Part shown: positions 6,561 through 13,091 of the stretch, piece by piece
Numbering within the stretch: the first letter of the stretch is position 1
Layout of the letters: every line of letters begins with the position of its first letter
Source: an uncultured Eubacteriales bacterium
Lineage (GTDB): Bacteria > Bacillota > Clostridia > Oscillospirales > UBA644
Direction: 5' to 3'
Assembly: GCA_934486965.1 (NCBI GenBank)
Contig: CAKSQP010000033.1
Span: 1 to 13,091 of the forward strand
Length of the DNA: 13,091 bases
Made by a program: the position numbers and the translations under genes
Notes under the pieces: generated by a model
Database searches by the model: none
Told to the model about the DNA's origin: nothing
Seen by the model: the letters and a program-made list of their open reading frames with translations, nothing else

Positions 6561-7477
6561 GAGTAGTTTTTATGGGTTCGCCCGACTTTGCGGCTGTCTG
6601 CCTTGAAAGACTTCTGGAGTCGGATAATGAGGTCGTCGGCGTTGTTTCCCAGCCCGACAAGCCGCATAAAAGAAGCAGTAAACTTATACCGACCGCGGTA
6701 AAAAAACTTGCCGTCGAAAAAAATATAGAGGTCGAAACTCCCGAAAAAATAAAGAACGGCGAACTTATGCCGTTCCTTGAAAAAACAAATCCCGACTGTA
6801 TCGTCGTCGTGGCTTACGGGAAAATATTGCCGAAATACGTGCTTGATTTCCCGAAATACGGCTGTGTGAATATCCACGGTTCTCTCCTGCCGAAATACAG
6901 AGGTGCGGCGCCTATCCAGTTTGCCCTCTTAAACGGCGAAAAGGTGACGGGGATAACCTCAATGCTTATGGACGAGGGACTTGACACGGGCGATATGCTC
7001 TTAAAAACGGAAGTTGAGATAACCGACGACGACAATTTCGAAACGCTCCACGATAAAATGGCGGCGGCGGGCGCCGAAAACCTTATAAAGACCCTTGCGG
7101 GGCTTGAAAAAGGGGAGATAAAACCCGAAAAACAGACGGGCGAAAGTTGCTACGCCTCCCTTATAGATAAGGAAATGCGGAGACTTGATTTCTCTGCAAC
7201 TACCGAAGAAATTTACAATAAGATAAGGGCGTTTTCCCCCGTTCCGACGGCATTCACCACTATTTCGGGAAGCATTGTCAAAGTCTACGGTGCGGCAAGG
7301 GAACACGGCGATTTTTCGGGAAGACCCGGAGACGTCGTTTCGGAAGACAAACTCATAGTAAAAACCTCCGACGGGGAGATAAGGCTTTGCGAAATTGCTC
7401 CCGAGGGCAAAAGAAGAATGGACGACGAGTCGTTTCTGCGCGGACTGCGCGATAAAAAAGGTCTCGTCTGCAACTAA
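6557..7477 (+). CDS. fmt: Methionyl-tRNA formyltransferase
   Basis: Transfers the formyl group of 10-formyltetrahydrofolate to initiator Met-tRNA, so ribosomes can start translation. The 306 residues match the family. The catalytic triad is visible as N105 and H107 in the NIHGSLLPKYRGAAPIQ segment and D143 in GLDTGD. A C-terminal OB-fold-like domain (about 205-300) has PVPTAFTTISGSIVKVY, which binds the tRNA. The start overlaps the def stop by 4 nt, with gagg 4 nt upstream. In most Firmicutes rsmB follows fmt; here an 18-nt spacer leads straight to rlmN. Confidence 0.97.
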   Translation: MRVVFMGSPDFAAVCLERLLESDNEVVGVVSQPDKPHKRSSKLIPTAVKKLAVEKNIEVETPEKIKNGELMPFLEKTNPDCIVVVAYGKILPKYVLDFPKYGCVNIHGSLLPKYRGAAPIQFALLNGEKVTGITSMLMDEGLDTGDMLLKTEVEITDDDNFETLHDKMAAAGAENLIKTLAGLEKGEIKPEKQTGESCYASLIDKEMRRLDFSATTEEIYNKIRAFSPVPTAFTTISGSIVKVYGAAREHGDFSGRPGDVVSEDKLIVKTSDGEIRLCEIAPEGKRRMDDESFLRGLRDKKGLVCN

Positions 7478-7482
7478 CCGAA

Positions 7483-7498
7483 AGAAGGTAATTTTTTG
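7483..7498 (+). promoter_or_regulatory. Ribosome binding site that selects a TTG start for rlmN
   Basis: The purine run agaagg (7483-7488) sits 7 nt before TTG 7496. No in-frame ATG lies between the fmt stop codon and the conserved RlmN N-terminal region, so TTG is the best start. All other complete genes in the window start with ATG. Confidence 0.65.
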
Positions 7499-8524
7499 GC
7501 AGTCGATCTTGCGTCGCTCACCCTTGAAGAACTGACCTGTTTCATAAAGGAACTCGGCGAACCGTCTTACAGGGCAAAACAGCTTTTTTCGAATTTCGCC
7601 GCAGGTAAAAACCTCGACGAGATGACAGATATCGGCAAAAATCTTAAAGAAAAACTGCGTCCTTACGCGTTTTCTTCGGTCGAAGTCTCCGAAAAACTCT
7701 GCGACAGCGACGGAACGGTGAAATATCTTTTCAGACTTTCTGACGGCAACTATATAGAAACCGTCCTGATGCGCTATAAACACGGAAATTCCGTCTGCAT
7801 CTCTTCTCAGGTCGGGTGCCGAATGGGCTGTAAATTCTGCGCAAGCACCTTAAAAGGCAAAGTAAGGGACCTTACTGCGGGCGAAATGCTCATGCAGGTC
7901 GCGTTCGTTAATAAAAACGACAAAGTTTCGAATATCGTTATCATGGGCGTCGGCGAACCTCTCGACAACTTTGACAATCTGGTGCGTTTTCTCGAAAACG
8001 TCAATGATCCTGCGGGAATGAATATCGGGCAACGGCATATTTCCGTTTCGACCTGCGGACTTGTCGATAAAATAAAGGAACTTGCCGAAAAGGATTTCCA
8101 GATAACGCTGTCTGTTTCCCTCCATGCGCCGAACGACGGTATCCGCGACAGGATAATGCCCGTAAATCATAAATACAAGGTTGCGGAACTCATTGACGCG
8201 TGCAGATATTATATTTCGGTCACGGGACGGCGTATTTCCTTTGAATATACCCTTATAAAAGGGGTAAACGACAGCCCCGCGTGCGCCGACGAACTTGCGT
8301 CTTTACTGCACGGAATGCTTTGTCATGTAAACCTTATTCCCGTAAATTATGTAAGCGAAAGAGGGCTGTTGCCGAGCGACAGACATACCGTCGACGCGTT
8401 CTGCAAGAGGCTTTGCGCCAAAAATATAAACACCACGGTCCGCCGTACTCTCGGAGGCGAAATAAACGCCTCCTGCGGACAGTTAAGGCATAAAAAAGAA
8501 GAAGAGAAAGGAAACGGGTTATGA
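7496..8524 (+). CDS. rlmN: Dual-specificity RNA methyltransferase RlmN (23S rRNA A2503 / tRNA A37)
   Basis: A radical-SAM enzyme that methylates C2 of adenosine 2503 in 23S rRNA and of adenosine 37 in some tRNAs. The 342 residues are of family length. The iron-sulphur motif CRMGCKFC provides C108, C112 and C115. The catalytic cysteine pair is conserved as C101 (in VCISSQVGC) and C327 (in NASCGQLR). Further RlmN motifs are present: IVIMGVGEPLDNFDN, STCGLVDKI, LSVSLHAPND and LIKGVND. The start is TTG 7496, 18 nt after fmt. Its stop overlaps the prpC start (ATGA), the order known from Bacillus. The cfr resistance gene belongs to the same family, but this housekeeping context and sequence favour RlmN. 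Confidence 0.96.
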   Translation: MAVDLASLTLEELTCFIKELGEPSYRAKQLFSNFAAGKNLDEMTDIGKNLKEKLRPYAFSSVEVSEKLCDSDGTVKYLFRLSDGNYIETVLMRYKHGNSVCISSQVGCRMGCKFCASTLKGKVRDLTAGEMLMQVAFVNKNDKVSNIVIMGVGEPLDNFDNLVRFLENVNDPAGMNIGQRHISVSTCGLVDKIKELAEKDFQITLSVSLHAPNDGIRDRIMPVNHKYKVAELIDACRYYISVTGRRISFEYTLIKGVNDSPACADELASLLHGMLCHVNLIPVNYVSERGLLPSDRHTVDAFCKRLCAKNINTTVRRTLGGEINASCGQLRHKKEEEKGNGL

Positions 8525-9258
8525 GAATTGTCGGAAAAACCGATATAGGACTCGTAAGGGACTCAAATCAGGACAGTTACACGGTAAAAAGTCTTGATGA
8601 AAACACCGCATTCGCCGTTTTGTGCGACGGAATGGGCGGACACGCCGGAGGAAAGGTCGCAGGTCAACTCGCCTGCTTTGCCGCCGCCGACTGTATCGAG
8701 GAATACTGTTCCGATTTCGGAATTCCCGAAAACGCCGAACCGATGCTTAAAGAAGCCGTCGCGAAAGCAAACGGCGTCGTCTTTTCGCAGTCGTTAAAGA
8801 ACGAAGAATATAAGGGCATGGGTTCAACGATAGTCGTTTTCTGGGTCAGGGAAAATAAAGCGACCGTCTGCCATGTCGGCGACAGCCGCCTTTACCTTTT
8901 CAGAAACGGCGCTCTTTCTCAGGTGACAAAGGACCATTCGGTCGTTCAGGAACTTCTGGACAGGGGCGAGATAGAGGAAAACGAAGCCGTCGGTCACCCG
9001 CTTAAAAACGTGATAACCAAGGCTGTCGGAGTTCCCGAAAAAACGGAGGGCGACGTCGATACCCTCGATCTTTTGCCCGACGATATTATCCTTATCTGCA
9101 GCGACGGGCTTTCGACTTATGTTCCTGCCGAAAGCATTGCCGAAACGCTTTCTCTTTACGGCGTCGGCGAGGAATGCTGCGATCAGCTTATAGAACTTGC
9201 GAACGGCGTCGGCGGAAAAGACAACGTTACGGTAGTTCTTTACGGAAAAGAAAACTGA
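8521..9258 (+). CDS. prpC: PP2C-family Ser/Thr protein phosphatase (Stp/PrpC)
   Basis: A cytoplasmic metal-dependent phosphatase that reverses phosphorylation by the kinase encoded next door. At 245 residues it is a single PP2C domain. Metal and phosphate-binding motifs are all present: RDSNQD (13-18), CDGMGGHAGG with D36 and G37, GDSRLYLFR with D121, CSDGLS with D195, and GGKDNVTVVL with D234. It lacks a membrane segment. The start overlaps rlmN by 4 nt, with aaagga 8 nt upstream. The stop is 10 nt before the kinase start, and the gaggagg ribosome binding site of prkC overlaps the phosphatase stop. This makes for balanced production of phosphatase and kinase. Confidence 0.96.
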   Translation: MRIVGKTDIGLVRDSNQDSYTVKSLDENTAFAVLCDGMGGHAGGKVAGQLACFAAADCIEEYCSDFGIPENAEPMLKEAVAKANGVVFSQSLKNEEYKGMGSTIVVFWVRENKATVCHVGDSRLYLFRNGALSQVTKDHSVVQELLDRGEIEENEAVGHPLKNVITKAVGVPEKTEGDVDTLDLLPDDIILICSDGLSTYVPAESIAETLSLYGVGEECCDQLIELANGVGGKDNVTVVLYGKEN

Positions 9259-9268
9259 GGAGGCGCGT

Positions 9269-10960
9269 ATGGACAGATTTTTGGGAACGCTTCTCGACGA
9301 CAGATATCAGATTGAGTCGATAGTCGGCGAGGGCGGAATGGCAACCGTCTATAAAGCATGGGACGAAGCCGAGGAAAAATATGTAGCCGTTAAAATACTC
9401 AAAGAAGAATTCGCCAAAGATTTCAAGTTCAGAAAGAAATTTCAGAACGAGTCAAAGGCGATAGGCATACTCTCGAATAAAAATATAGTCGAGGTCACCG
9501 ACGTTTCCTTTACGGGCGAATATAACTATATAGTTATGGAACTGATAGACGGAAAGACCCTTAAGGAAATTATCGACGAAAAAGCGCCGCTCAACGTTTC
9601 CGAGGCAATTTCCTACGGCGGACAGATCCTCGGCGCACTCAAACACGCGCACGACAAGGGGATAGTCCACCGCGACGTAAAACCGCAGAATATAATGGTT
9701 CTTGAGGACGGAACGGTCAAAGTTACCGACTTCGGAATAGCAAGTTTCGTAAATTACGACACCGCGACGATAACCGACAAGGCTATCGGAACGGTTCACT
9801 ATATAAGCCCCGAACAGGCAAAAGGTCTTCCCGTCGACTGCCGCAGCGACCTTTATTCGCTCGGTATAATCTTTTATGAAATGCTGACGGGTAAACTTCC
9901 TTTTGACGGCGACAGCGCCGTTGCGGTAGCCTTAAAACAGGTCAGGGAACTGCCGGTGAGACCGACCGAACTCCGTCCGTCGCTCCCGCTCGGACTTGAG
10001 CAGATAATTCTCAAGGCGATGCAGAAAGATCCCGACGACCGTTATTCCTCCGCAAAGGAAATGCGCAAGGACCTCATCGCTTTCATAAACGATAACAATG
10101 TCGTTTTCCCCTATGTTTTCAACTATCCCGACCCTGCCGAACTTTCGAAAAGTCCGACTCAGATAATTCCCGCGATAAAAGACGGGGCAAAGAAGAAAAC
10201 CGCGAAAAAAAGAGGACTCTTCGCAATCAAAAATACGCTCCTTAAAAACAGACTTATTGCGTCCGTATCGGGAGTTTCCCTTGCTTTTATCCTTGTCCTG
10301 CTCGGACTTTGGGGAATGTATGCGGTGGTTTCGGGCTTCAATTCGTCTCTTGTCGACGTCCCGACGCTTGTCGGACGGTCTATCGACGAAGTAAAAGCCG
10401 ACCAAAAACTCAACGCCGATTTCAAAATAGTCGAGGCAAATCCGCAGTACGACTCTGCGGTCGAGGCGGGATATATAATTTCGCAGGATCCGACCGTAGG
10501 AACCTACGAGACGGGCAAGCAGATAACCGTGACCGTAAGCCTCGGAACGAAGACCGTTTCGGTGCCTAACGTCTATAATAAAAAACAGGATATCGCGCTC
10601 CTTGAACTCAAACAGGCGGACCTCAAGACCGAGGTCGTGACCGAATTCAATTCGACCGTCGAAACGGGCTGTGTAATAAAAACATCTCCCGAAGTCGGAA
10701 TGTCGGTCGCCGCGGGAAGCACGGTAAAAGTATATATAAGCGTTGAAAGCGCGGACGAAAAGATAGTAAAAGTTCCCGATATAGAGGGCAAGAACCTTGC
10801 GACAGCCAAGCGCGAACTTGAAAAGCAGGGACTTGTCGTCATAGTTGTCGAAGAGGCAAATTCCGACGTCGCCGCAGGTACGGTAATTTCCCAGAGTATC
10901 GAGGGACTTTCGGAAGTCGAATCGGGCACCGAAATAACGATAACCGTGAGCAAAGGCTGA
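9269..10960 (+). CDS. prkC: PASTA-domain Ser/Thr protein kinase (PrkC/Stk)
   Basis: A transmembrane sensor kinase that responds to cell-wall precursors or muropeptides and phosphorylates targets in division, wall synthesis and translation. The N-terminal kinase domain (about 13-275) has the glycine loop GEGGMATVY (20-28), K42, catalytic HRDVKPQN (134-141), DFG (154-156), a Thr-rich activation loop (TATITDKAIGT) and SPEQ (180). A lysine-rich juxtamembrane stretch (DGAKKKTAKKRG) leads to one membrane helix at about 329-357, followed by three extracellular PASTA repeats starting near 363, 432 and 502. The 563 residues are somewhat short, fitting three PASTA units. The start is chosen by gaggagg. 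rsgA overlaps by 1 nt; the Bacillus RsgA orthologue CpgA is a reported PrkC substrate. Confidence 0.96.
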   Translation: MDRFLGTLLDDRYQIESIVGEGGMATVYKAWDEAEEKYVAVKILKEEFAKDFKFRKKFQNESKAIGILSNKNIVEVTDVSFTGEYNYIVMELIDGKTLKEIIDEKAPLNVSEAISYGGQILGALKHAHDKGIVHRDVKPQNIMVLEDGTVKVTDFGIASFVNYDTATITDKAIGTVHYISPEQAKGLPVDCRSDLYSLGIIFYEMLTGKLPFDGDSAVAVALKQVRELPVRPTELRPSLPLGLEQIILKAMQKDPDDRYSSAKEMRKDLIAFINDNNVVFPYVFNYPDPAELSKSPTQIIPAIKDGAKKKTAKKRGLFAIKNTLLKNRLIASVSGVSLAFILVLLGLWGMYAVVSGFNSSLVDVPTLVGRSIDEVKADQKLNADFKIVEANPQYDSAVEAGYIISQDPTVGTYETGKQITVTVSLGTKTVSVPNVYNKKQDIALLELKQADLKTEVVTEFNSTVETGCVIKTSPEVGMSVAAGSTVKVYISVESADEKIVKVPDIEGKNLATAKRELEKQGLVVIVVEEANSDVAAGTVISQSIEGLSEVESGTEITITVSKG

Positions 10961-11832
10961 TGAAAGGTACGATAATCAAAGGGCTCGGCGGACTTTACAC
11001 CGTCTCTGACGGAAAAACGACCGTCGAAGTCAAGGCAAAAGGCACTTTCCGCAAAGAAAAAGCAGTGCCGACGGTCGGCGACTCTGTCGAAGTTTCCGAC
11101 GGAATGATTGTTGAAATTTTCCCTCGGAAAAACCTGCTTATCCGTCCGCCCGTCGCAAATATCGATAAACTTTTTGTCGTTTCGTCCCTTAAAGACCCCG
11201 AACCCGACTTTGTATATATCGACAAAATGACTGTCATTGCCGCGCGTTTCGGGATAGAACCCGTGCTGGTTTTTACGAAAAACGATCTTGCGGCAGGGGA
11301 CGGGGTCTCGGAAATTTACGCTAAAACGCCGTACAAAGTCATCTTCACTTCGACCGACAGGGAGGAGTGCGCAGAGGCTTTGCTCGACGAAATAAAAGGC
11401 TCTGTTTCCGCTTTCGCGGGCTTTTCGGGCGTCGGAAAATCAAGTCTGCTTAACATGGCGGCAAAAATCGCGGGTGCGGAAGTCAAGTCGTCTGTCGGCG
11501 ACGTGAGCAGAAAACTCCGCCGCGGAAAACACACGACAAGACACGTCGAATTCTTTTCCGTGAACGGCGGATTTATCGCGGACACCCCCGGTTTCGGCAA
11601 TCTCGAACTTTCGTTTTTCGGAATAAAGAACCGAAACGAACTTGCGGACTTTTTTCCCGAATTTTCCGAATTTACGGAGGACTGCCGCTTTACCGACTGC
11701 AACCATATAAAAACAAAGGACTGCGCCGTGATAAAAGCGCTTGAAGAGGGCAGAATTTCGCGGTCGCGGTATGAAAGTTACAAAACGCTTTACGAAAATA
11801 TGGGCGAATATAAATTCTGGGAAGATAAATGA
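10960..11832 (+). CDS. rsgA: Ribosome small-subunit-dependent GTPase RsgA
   Basis: A circularly permuted GTPase that checks late 30S subunit maturation. The 290 residues match the family. An OB-fold N-terminus (about 1-65) is followed by G4 first (TKND, 106-109), then G1 (GFSGVGKSS, 154-162) and G3 (DTPGFG), the permuted order that defines RsgA/YjeQ. Switch residues include GKHTTRHVEFF. The C-terminal zinc knuckle is C242, C247, H249 and C255. The start overlaps prkC by one base (TGATG), with only a weak aaagg just before it, so translation is probably coupled. The next gene overlaps its end by 4 nt; the usual partners rpe and thiN do not follow. Confidence 0.96.
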   Translation: MKGTIIKGLGGLYTVSDGKTTVEVKAKGTFRKEKAVPTVGDSVEVSDGMIVEIFPRKNLLIRPPVANIDKLFVVSSLKDPEPDFVYIDKMTVIAARFGIEPVLVFTKNDLAAGDGVSEIYAKTPYKVIFTSTDREECAEALLDEIKGSVSAFAGFSGVGKSSLLNMAAKIAGAEVKSSVGDVSRKLRRGKHTTRHVEFFSVNGGFIADTPGFGNLELSFFGIKNRNELADFFPEFSEFTEDCRFTDCNHIKTKDCAVIKALEEGRISRSRYESYKTLYENMGEYKFWEDK

Positions 11833-12410
11833 TGAAACAGAAAGTTATTTCGGGTTTCCTGACGGTCATCTGCTTTGTCGCCGGAATATGTATGCTTATT
11901 TCGGGGCTTGTTTCTGTCGCCGGAAAGAGCGGATACGAAAAGACCGTCGGCTATTTTCTTAAAAGCGACGTTTATTCGACCGACAGCGACGGGAACACGA
12001 CTTACAGCCTTACTTACGAATATTACGTTTCAAACGAAATTTATACAGTAACAACCGATGTCGGCGTTTCTTCCGTCCCTGAAAAATGGGCGGAAACTAC
12101 GGTCATGTACGACCCCTACGATCCGTCGGAAGCGTATATCCCGACTCAGAACAGCGCGTCTTTGCTTATTTTCGCGGGAATTCTCTTTTCGGTCGTTCCC
12201 GCCGTGATGTTCTCGGTCATGAGACTTTCGCCCGACGGCAGTCCGACGAATAAGACCGATATAATCGTCGGCGCGGCTCTTGAAATTGTCGGTATCCCGA
12301 CCGTATTCTTTACGTTCGGCGGCGGAGCGTGGATACTCATTCCGATACTTTTTATCTTAGCGGGCGCGTATCTTCTCGCCAGAGGCTTTTTCGGGAAAAC
12401 AAACGAATAA
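11829..12410 (+). CDS. DUF3592-like membrane protein, function unknown
   Basis: I recognise no enzyme here. The 193-residue protein has four predicted membrane helices at about 8-31, 111-131, 144-163 and 167-187. Between helices 1 and 2 lies a beta-rich soluble part (about 35-105). Its repeated Tyr/Thr strands end in VMYDPYDPSEAYI, the YxPxxPxxA-like pattern of DUF3592 proteins. Which side of the membrane it faces is unclear. The start codon overlaps the rsgA stop (ATGATG), with gggaaga a few bases upstream; the second ATG, 3 nt later, is an alternative. As last gene of the operon it is likely co-transcribed and translationally coupled to rsgA. It occupies the position where rpe-thiN usually lie. 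Confidence 0.75.
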   Translation: MMKQKVISGFLTVICFVAGICMLISGLVSVAGKSGYEKTVGYFLKSDVYSTDSDGNTTYSLTYEYYVSNEIYTVTTDVGVSSVPEKWAETTVMYDPYDPSEAYIPTQNSASLLIFAGILFSVVPAVMFSVMRLSPDGSPTNKTDIIVGAALEIVGIPTVFFTFGGGAWILIPILFILAGAYLLARGFFGKTNE

Positions 12411-12411
12411 A

Positions 12412-12437
12412 AAAGGTCAGGCATTTGCCTGACCTTT
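12412..12437. terminator. Bidirectional terminator between convergent genes
   Basis: A perfect 11-bp stem, aaaggtcaggc / gcctgaccttt, closes a 4-nt loop. On the minus strand it is followed by an unbroken T run, a strong terminator. On the plus strand the T tract is interrupted (tttaatcatttt) and so weaker. The first two bases of the minus-gene stop codon (as read on the plus strand) lie within the stem. Confidence 0.9.
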
Positions 12438-13091
12438 AATCATTTTCGGAATAGTATATTGACGAGAGCCTGAGTGAATCTTTATCATATTTCCATACCG
12501 AAAAAATATAACCCGTATCTTCGGCGGAAATGATTGCCTGTTTTCCTGTAAGAGAGCCTTGTCCGTCGATGTCAAAACCGCAGAAACTGCCGACATAAGA
12601 GTCTTCGGAAAGCCTGAAACCGACAGTTGCGGAAAGCCCCGTTTCGCTGTTTTCAAAAACGGTTTCTGAGCCGTCGGCTCTTATTGAAATGCCGTTTTCG
12701 GCAAACTTTTCACACTCTTCTTTGCCGAATATTTCTTGAAGGTTGCCGTTTTCTATTCGGTAGACCGTCGCTGTCGTACTGCCCGCTCCTCCGCCCATAC
12801 CGACGGACTGTGAAACAATAATTTCGTCGTTTCCGTCGCCCGTTAGGTCGGATATAAGAAGTTTGTCGCCGAGACTTCCGTCGTCGGGTGAAATTATTTT
12901 TTCAAGCGAAAAATCGCCGTTTTCGACCGAGATATACGAAAGGTGCCAACCGCTTTCAGAGGAAAAATCATATCCGTAAAGCCTGACGGAATATTTCTTC
13001 CCATTGGCTGAGGGCTGATAAGGAAGTATTGGTTTCTCACAGTAAAATTCCCCGTATCTTTGTCCAAAGCCTCGCAAGGCGTCAGCCTTGC
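12436..13091 (-). CDS. FG-GAP/VCBS-like repeat protein (5' partial or truncated)
   Basis: The frame is open to the right window edge, giving at least 217 residues; a TTG at 13077 could start it, but no ATG or signal peptide is visible. Numbered from that TTG, residues 72-88 (KLLISDLTGDGNDEIIV) form an FG-GAP/VCBS-type calcium-loop motif. A weaker copy, FDIDGQGSLTGKQAIIS, lies at 168-184. A glycine-rich loop (GMGGGAG) sits between strands near 93-99. Such beta-propeller-like repeats are usually on secreted or surface proteins, so the missing N-terminus probably carries a signal. The first dozen codons lie in two small palindromes and may not be native protein. It is convergent with the operon and shares its terminator. 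No specific function is assignable. Confidence 0.6.
   Translation of the reverse strand, partial: KADALRGFGQRYGEFYCEKPILPYQPSANGKKYSVRLYGYDFSSESGWHLSYISVENGDFSLEKIISPDDGSLGDKLLISDLTGDGNDEIIVSQSVGMGGGAGSTTATVYRIENGNLQEIFGKEECEKFAENGISIRADGSETVFENSETGLSATVGFRLSEDSYVGSFCGFDIDGQGSLTGKQAIISAEDTGYIFSVWKYDKDSLRLSSIYYSEND
13058..13091. repeat. Paired small palindromes at the right edge
   Basis: ctttg-tc-caaag (13058-13069) and gcaaggc-gtca-gccttgc (13074-13091) are perfect inverted repeats only 4 nt apart. An alternative pairing, gcct-cgca-aggc (13069-13080), bridges them. The second palindrome ends exactly at the window edge, so the full element may extend beyond. It may be a dispersed palindromic repeat or a structured leader; copy number in the genome would tell. 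Confidence 0.5.

Noticed and set aside
7496..8524. Cfr-type antibiotic resistance methyltransferase
   Set aside because: Placement in the housekeeping fmt-rlmN-prpC order and the RlmN-type motifs favour the chromosomal rRNA/tRNA enzyme.
1..13091. CRISPR array, toxin-antitoxin pair or defence island
   Set aside because: No regularly spaced repeats, no small paired toxin/antitoxin-like genes and no nuclease or effector genes outside the housekeeping set were found on either strand.

Overview
The window reads as a chromosomal segment from an uncultured-type Firmicutes (Bacillota), most likely class Clostridia. The evidence is gene content and order: yicC-remA-gmk-rpoZ-priA-def-fmt-rlmN-prpC-prkC-rsgA is a cluster typical of Gram-positive Firmicutes, with the RemA (DUF370) regulator and a PASTA-domain Ser/Thr kinase. 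Promoters are near-perfect sigma-A sites and Shine-Dalgarno sequences are mostly strong. Base composition is roughly balanced by eye, with Leu codons biased to CTT/CTC and Ser codons to TCG/TCC/TCT. I cannot assign a genus.

Layout: (1) 1-1385, the 3' part of a membrane-anchored, PrsA/SurA-like foldase with two parvulin-like halves, closed by a rho-independent terminator. (2) 1386-1858, a gap with no protein gene. It holds that terminator, a decayed AT-rich palindromic repeat, a long perfect terminator hairpin, a minus-strand tRNA-Leu(GAG), and two promoters firing in opposite directions, each with consensus TTGACA-17-TATAAT. (3) 1859-12410, one tightly packed plus-strand operon of 12 genes, many overlapping by 1-8 nt, with no terminator visible inside it. 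(4) 12412-12437, a terminator shared by convergent genes. (5) 12436-13091, a minus-strand FG-GAP/VCBS-like protein, open at the window edge, where two small palindromes lie side by side.

The operon couples RNA turnover (YicC), a DNA-binding regulator (RemA), GMP phosphorylation (Gmk), RNA polymerase omega (RpoZ), replication restart (PriA), initiator formyl-Met handling (Def and Fmt), rRNA/tRNA methylation (RlmN), a PP2C phosphatase/PASTA kinase signalling pair (PrpC/PrkC), and the ribosome-assembly GTPase RsgA. The theme is nucleotide supply, transcription, translation and growth-state signalling. Compared with the usual Firmicutes order, coaBC (between rpoZ and priA), rsmB (between fmt and rlmN) and rpe/thiN (after rsgA) are missing; a four-helix DUF3592-like membrane protein sits after rsgA instead.

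I found no CRISPR array, transposase, phage gene or clear novel defence system. The items most worth a second look are the streamlined cluster, the palindromic -35 element of the operon promoter with its 5'-UTR hairpin, the internal duplication in the foldase, and the right-edge gene running into paired palindromes.
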